A stretch of 64,000 nucleotides of DNA from NCBI GenBank assembly GCA_944392935.1, contig CALXYI010000003.1:49406-113405 (forward strand), in the 5' to 3' direction. This stretch comes from an uncultured Spirochaetaceae bacterium. Its GTDB lineage: Bacteria > Spirochaetota > Spirochaetia > Sphaerochaetales > Sphaerochaetaceae. The notes below the pieces were generated by a model. That model saw only the letters and a list, made by a program, of their open reading frames with translations, made no database searches and was not told where the DNA came from. The translations under genes were made by a program, and so were the position numbers. Positions 60,445 to 64,000 of the stretch are shown here, one piece after another. Position 1 is the first letter of the stretch; every line of letters begins with the position of its first letter.

Positions 60445-62181
60445 ATGGCAGATAATGAGAAGCTATCGATGATCCGTCATTCCACAGCCCATGTCATGGC
60501 ACAGGCTGTGCTTGAGCTCTTCCCGGGAGCCAAGATCGCTATCGGACCGGCGATCGAGAATGGTTTTTACTATGATTTCGATCTTCCGAGGCCGCTTGTG
60601 GACGCGGATCTCGAGACGATCACGGAGCACATGAAGAAGATAATAGCCTCCGGTGTTCCTTTCGAGAGGAAGGAAGTATCCAGGGAGGAGGCCAGGGCGC
60701 TCTTCCATGACCAGCCCTACAAGCTTGAGCTGCTGGATGCGATTCCGGAAGGGGAGACGGTGTCTCTCTATACGCAGGGGTCATTCACGGATCTCTGCCG
60801 AGGCCCTCATGTCGGGAGCACCAAGGAGCTGCATGCGGATGCCTTCAGGCTGCTCTCCATCGCAGGCGCATACTGGCGCGGAAGCGAGAAGAACCCGATG
60901 CTCACACGCATCTACGGAACGGCATGGTCGAATCCGAAGGAGCTCCGCCTGTACATGGACTATCTTGCGGATATCGAGAAGAGGGATCACAGGAAGCTCG
61001 GCAAGGAGCTTGATCTATTCTCCCTGCATGAGGAGGCCGGTCCCGGCCTTGTCTACTGGCATCCGCGGGGAGCGCGCATCAGACAGGCCATCGAGGATTT
61101 CTGGAGGGCAGAGCACTACAAGAACGGCTATGAGCTTGTCTATACGCCACATGTGGGACGCAGCTGGCTATGGGAGACATCAGGCCACCTCGGCTTCTAC
61201 AAGGAGTCGATGTATCCTCCGATGGAGATGGACAAGTCCGACTACTATGTCAAGCCGATGAACTGCCCGTTCCATATCATGATCTACAAGAACACGAAGC
61301 ACAGCTACCGCGAGTTCCCGTTCCGCTGGGCTGAGCTCGGGACCGTCTACAGATATGAGAAGGCCGGTGCCCTCCATGGGCTGATGAGGGTGCGCGGGTT
61401 CACTCAGGATGATGCCCATCTCTTCGTCACTCCCGAGCAGATGGATGACGAGATCATCGAGGTGCTGCGCTTCTCGATGTTCATGCTCCATTCGTTCGGA
61501 TTCGAGGATATACATGCATACATCTCCACGAAGCCTGAGCACTCGGTAGGCGATCCGGAGAAGTGGGCCAGCGCGACGGCTGCTCTGAGGAAGGCTGTCG
61601 AGAAGGAGGGCCTGAAGTATGATATCGACGAGGGCGGCGGTGCGTTCTACGGTCCGAAGATCGATCTCAAGGTCAAGGATGCCATCGGACGCGAATGGCA
61701 GCTCTCGACGGTGCAGTTCGACTTCAACCTCCCCGAGCGCTTCGACCTGACATTCGTCGACAAGGATGGCACGGAGAAGAGGCCGTATATGATCCACAGG
61801 GCGCTGCTCGGATCGCTTGAGAGGTTCTTCGGGGTCCTCATCGAGCACTATGCCGGGGCATTCCCGCCATGGCTCTCGCCTGACCAGATTGCCATCATCC
61901 CCGTAGGGGAGAGCGCCTTCGATTATGCGAAGAGCCTTGAGAAGAGGCTCCGCGCAGAGGGCTTCAGGGTCGTTACCGACCTTTCCGCGGACAGGATGAA
62001 TGCGAAGATCAGGAATGCCCAGAGGATGAAGACTCCATATATGCTGATCATCGGCGAGAAGGAGATCGCAGGGGATCTTGTCTCCGTGCGCTACCGGAGC
62101 GGCAGGCAGGTGAATGGCGTGCCGACAGCCGATTTCATCGCAGAAGCGCATAAGGCGATAGACAGCAAGGAGCAGATATGA
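60445..62181 (+). CDS. thrS: Threonyl-tRNA synthetase lacking the TGS domain
   Basis: ThrRS charges tRNA-Thr and edits misattached serine. The 578 residues begin directly with the editing domain (HSTAHVMAQAV, His pair near 10-14; CRGPHV for its Cys/His). The usual N-terminal TGS domain of about 60 residues is absent. Class II motifs follow: KPMNCPFHIMIYK (zinc Cys), FRWAELGTVYRYEKAGALHGL (motif 2) and HRALLGSLERF (motif 3). The anticodon-binding domain closes it. The ATG has an AAGGAG site directly after the T-box terminator, so no N-terminal part was missed. Confidence 0.95.
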   Translation: MADNEKLSMIRHSTAHVMAQAVLELFPGAKIAIGPAIENGFYYDFDLPRPLVDADLETITEHMKKIIASGVPFERKEVSREEARALFHDQPYKLELLDAIPEGETVSLYTQGSFTDLCRGPHVGSTKELHADAFRLLSIAGAYWRGSEKNPMLTRIYGTAWSNPKELRLYMDYLADIEKRDHRKLGKELDLFSLHEEAGPGLVYWHPRGARIRQAIEDFWRAEHYKNGYELVYTPHVGRSWLWETSGHLGFYKESMYPPMEMDKSDYYVKPMNCPFHIMIYKNTKHSYREFPFRWAELGTVYRYEKAGALHGLMRVRGFTQDDAHLFVTPEQMDDEIIEVLRFSMFMLHSFGFEDIHAYISTKPEHSVGDPEKWASATAALRKAVEKEGLKYDIDEGGGAFYGPKIDLKVKDAIGREWQLSTVQFDFNLPERFDLTFVDKDGTEKRPYMIHRALLGSLERFFGVLIEHYAGAFPPWLSPDQIAIIPVGESAFDYAKSLEKRLRAEGFRVVTDLSADRMNAKIRNAQRMKTPYMLIIGEKEIAGDLVSVRYRSGRQVNGVPTADFIAEAHKAIDSKEQI

Positions 62182-62186
62182 TCCGG

Positions 62187-62213
62187 AGAGAGGGGGCCGC
62201 GCTCCCTCTCTTT
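62187..62213 (+). terminator. thrS terminator
   Basis: An 8-base stem (AGAGAGGG / CCCTCTCT) lies directly after the thrS stop and is followed by TTCC. Confidence 0.65.
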
Positions 62214-62263
62214 CCTTGATGCTTCCTGCTTTCATCGTTTACCTTTGTAATTGAGAGGGTTCT

Positions 62264-62860
62264 ATGAATATTCCGAATAGACTTACAGTACTCCGCCTGA
62301 TAATGGTTCCGGTGTTCTTCATCTCCTACAGCATCTCGCTGCTGGAATTCGGAGGGGCGCATGTCGTATCTGCGGTGATGATGTTCATCTGCTATGCGAT
62401 AGCGGAGCTGTCGGATCTGCTTGATGGCAAGATCGCGAGGAAATACAACCTCGTCACGGATCTTGGCAAGGTCATGGATCCGTTTGCCGATACGCTCTCG
62501 CATCTGACATTCTTCGTATGCTTCATGGCCGGGGGGATCATGCCTGTATGGGCGTTTATCATAATAATGTGGAGGGAGTTCTCCATACTCTTCATGCGCA
62601 TGCTGATGATGCGCGCCGGCAAGGCGATGCCTGCGAATATCTGGGGCAAGAGCAAGACCGTGCTCTATGCGGTCACTTCCATCTTCTCCATCGTCTATAT
62701 CGTTGCTGCTGCCTTCGTGCAGCCAGGAAGCTGGAACGGGACATACGGGACCCTTCTGTATATCCTCTTCTCCCTTTCTGCCATCGCCTCCCTCCTCAGC
62801 TTCGTGACGTATCTTTCGTCCGTGCTGAAGTCCGGGGCCCTCTCTGGCATGACAAGGTAG
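62264..62860 (+). CDS. pgsA: CDP-alcohol phosphatidyltransferase (PgsA-like)
   Basis: The 198-residue membrane enzyme transfers a phosphatidyl group from CDP-diacylglycerol to an alcohol, most likely glycerol 3-phosphate (phosphatidylglycerol phosphate synthase). It opens NIPNRLTVLRLIMVPVFF and contains the full catalytic motif DLLDGKIARKYNLVTDLGKV plus MDPFAD (about 51-76), with the spaced Asp residues of D-x2-DG-x2-AR-x8-G-x3-D-x3-D. Five or six helices are visible. Head-group choice cannot be proved. The HAD gene follows after 4 bases. Confidence 0.9.
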   Translation: MNIPNRLTVLRLIMVPVFFISYSISLLEFGGAHVVSAVMMFICYAIAELSDLLDGKIARKYNLVTDLGKVMDPFADTLSHLTFFVCFMAGGIMPVWAFIIIMWREFSILFMRMLMMRAGKAMPANIWGKSKTVLYAVTSIFSIVYIVAAAFVQPGSWNGTYGTLLYILFSLSAIASLLSFVTYLSSVLKSGALSGMTR

Positions 62861-62864
62861 GCCT

Positions 62865-63641
62865 ATGGAGGAGAGAGGGGTTCTGTTCGAAGGCCTCTCC
62901 GATGAGGAGAAGGCCGCTGTCGAGATCGTTGTCTCCGATGTCGATGATACGATCACGAAGAACGGAAAGCTCTATCCGAATGCATTCAGGGCACTGTGGA
63001 AGCTGAAGAGGATGGGGAAGATGATAGTCCTCCTCACCGGTGGCTCCGCAGGATGGGCCGATGCATATATAAGGCAGTGGCCGGTCGATGCCGTCATTGC
63101 CGAAGGCGGTGCCCTGATCCTCGCCCATGGCAAGGGCGGGGATGTGGTATACCGCAACAATCCGATGGTGGATGTGCAGTACCAGCATAAGAAGGATAGC
63201 CTCCTGAAGCTTACGGCAGGGCTGAGGCTCTCCACCGACCAGTATGCGCGCATCTTCGATATCGCATATGACAAGAAGCATCTCAGGGCCCATGAGATAC
63301 GCACCCTCAAGGGCATGATCAAGGCGGCAGGCGGGCACTGGAGCGAAAGCTCGATCCATATCAATGTCGGGTTCGGCAGCTACGGAAAGCGCTCTTCCCT
63401 TCTTTATTTCATGGAGTCGCTGTACGATATCGATTCAGATCGCCTTACCGGGCATGGCGTATATCTCGGCGACAGCCTCAATGACGAGGATATGTTCTCG
63501 TTCATGCCGCTTTCCATAGGGATGCACAGCGTGGAGGACATGCGGTCCCGGTTCACCTCCCTTCCCAGATACATCACAGCAGGATACGGCGGAGATGGAT
63601 TCTCGGAGTTCGTCAGCTCGCTGGAATCATCTAATTCCTGA
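62865..63641 (+). CDS. HAD-IIB type hydrolase
   Basis: The 258-residue protein matches HAD-IIB phosphatases (sucrose- or trehalose-phosphatase-like). Motif 1 is VVSDVDDTITKNGKLYP (about 22-38), motif 2 IVLLTGGSAGW, and the last motif GVYLGDSLNDEDMFSFM (about 203-219). The cap between them seems specific to this group. The substrate may be a sugar phosphate; phosphatidylglycerol phosphate is possible since pgsA lies directly upstream, but PGP phosphatases usually belong to other families. Confidence 0.8.
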   Translation: MEERGVLFEGLSDEEKAAVEIVVSDVDDTITKNGKLYPNAFRALWKLKRMGKMIVLLTGGSAGWADAYIRQWPVDAVIAEGGALILAHGKGGDVVYRNNPMVDVQYQHKKDSLLKLTAGLRLSTDQYARIFDIAYDKKHLRAHEIRTLKGMIKAAGGHWSESSIHINVGFGSYGKRSSLLYFMESLYDIDSDRLTGHGVYLGDSLNDEDMFSFMPLSIGMHSVEDMRSRFTSLPRYITAGYGGDGFSEFVSSLESSNS

Positions 63642-63902
63642 CTGATGCATGAGTTAGGGAATTTTGGATGAAATATTCATTTTTCTGTTGACAAAACCTT
63701 CGCCTTTGCGGTACTTTGTTTAGGCACGCCAATGAAGGCAGTGCAGGTTTTTGACAGAGATATCAGCGAAGGGAAGAGATGAGAAATAGAAGCTTGTAAG
63801 CTTCTGTCAATTCAAGCGAACGAAGGTAGAAGAGCCGAGTTCGTGGCGAGCGATGGGAAAGAATGGAAGTTATACCTGCCGGCCTAGAGCTGGCGGGATT
63901 CA
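63642..63902 (+). other. rRNA operon promoter region and 16S leader
   Basis: A perfect TTGACA (63688-63693), an 18-base spacer and a weak TACTTT (63712-63717) form the probable rRNA promoter. The transcribed leader carries a hairpin AGAAGCTT / AAGCTTCT (63790-63807) and one close to the 16S start, CCTGCCGGC / GCTGGCGGG (63877-63899 region), likely part of rRNA processing. No tRNA or gene is seen here. Confidence 0.55.
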
Positions 63903-64000
63903 ATGACGGAGAGTTCGATCCTGGCTCAGAACGAACGCTGGCGGCGCGTCTTAAGCATGCAAGTCGAGCGAATCCTGCTTCGGCAGGGGAAGCGGCGGAC
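63903..64000 (+). rRNA. 16S ribosomal RNA, 5' end (partial)
   Basis: The last 98 bases match the start of bacterial 16S rRNA: AGAGTTCGATCCTGGCTCAG (63910-63929), then GAACGCTGGCGGCGCGTC and AAGCATGCAAGTCGAGCG. The GCGCGTCTTAAGCATGCAAG pattern is spirochaete-like. The 5' end was set by comparison with the E. coli gene. The gene continues past the window. Confidence 0.95.

Noticed and set aside
61180..62235. 351-residue minus-strand frame across thrS
   Set aside because: Antisense to thrS and without recognisable domains.
62865..63641. PGP phosphatase role for the HAD gene after pgsA
   Set aside because: Adjacency only; the motifs fit HAD-IIB sugar phosphatases better than known PGP phosphatases.
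1..64000. CRISPR arrays, insertion sequences, prophage or attachment sites
   Set aside because: No regularly spaced repeats, transposase or integrase genes, or phage genes were seen.

Overview
The window looks like a chromosome segment of an anaerobic, fermentative spirochaete, probably close to Sphaerochaetaceae or a related gut lineage. The main evidence is the start of a 16S rRNA gene at the right edge, which carries the spirochaete-style 5' end (AACGAACGCTGGCGGCGCGT, then TTAAGCATGCAAGTCGAGCG). Supporting evidence is the gene content: [FeFe]-hydrogenases, Rex, an atypical phosphofructokinase, and binding proteins whose signal peptides end in Ala-x-Gly. Most of the window is moderately GC-rich with tightly packed, often overlapping genes. 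I see no insertion sequence, prophage, CRISPR array or tRNA gene.

Left part (0-14.4 kb): a partial gene, a shrunken Rpn-type nuclease, a zinc-ribbon flavin protein, KtrB-KtrA potassium uptake, three of the window's four MATE transporters, pyruvate kinase, a Nudix enzyme, a helicase with PLD and DUF3427 regions, a Vsr endonuclease and an esterase. At 14.5-18.8 kb lies argC-argJ-argB-argD with a TGCAT-rich candidate ArgR site. At 18.9-25.6 kb are phosphate uptake (Pit plus DUF47) and a complete branched-chain amino acid type ABC importer. At 25.7-32 kb follow the fourth MATE protein, an Hpt-domain protein with a small lipoprotein, an SNF-type sodium symporter, DUF1846 and gdhA. At 32.1-36.2 kb pfk, ppx and ppk form a compact operon.

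At 36.2-44.9 kb there is a sugar-utilisation island with a lower GC look. It contains a divergent SDR gene, a binding protein, two permeases, a FrlB-like SIS deglycase, a HAD phosphatase, a LacI regulator, a FrlD-like PfkB kinase and a zinc alcohol dehydrogenase. Two LacI-type palindromes sit on its divergent promoters. The layout suggests uptake, phosphorylation and deglycation of an Amadori-type (fructosamine) compound. At 45.1-47.2 kb pgi is translationally coupled to an apparently self-regulated argR.

Right part (47.3-64 kb): lemA, DUF2207, a CTP-type polyprenol kinase and a DUF92 protein overlap one another; the last two resemble the plant VTE5/VTE6 isoprenol salvage pair. Next come groEL, yajC, ispH and rex. 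Rex precedes a hydrogenase locus: a 2Fe-2S protein, a sensory (group C) [FeFe]-hydrogenase with PAS domain, a SpoIIE/PP2C phosphatase, a second 2Fe-2S protein and a second [FeFe]-hydrogenase. A threonine T-box riboswitch controls a ThrRS that lacks the TGS domain; pgsA and a HAD phosphatase follow, then the rRNA promoter and the 5' end of 16S. All functions are read from sequence motifs; no search was run.
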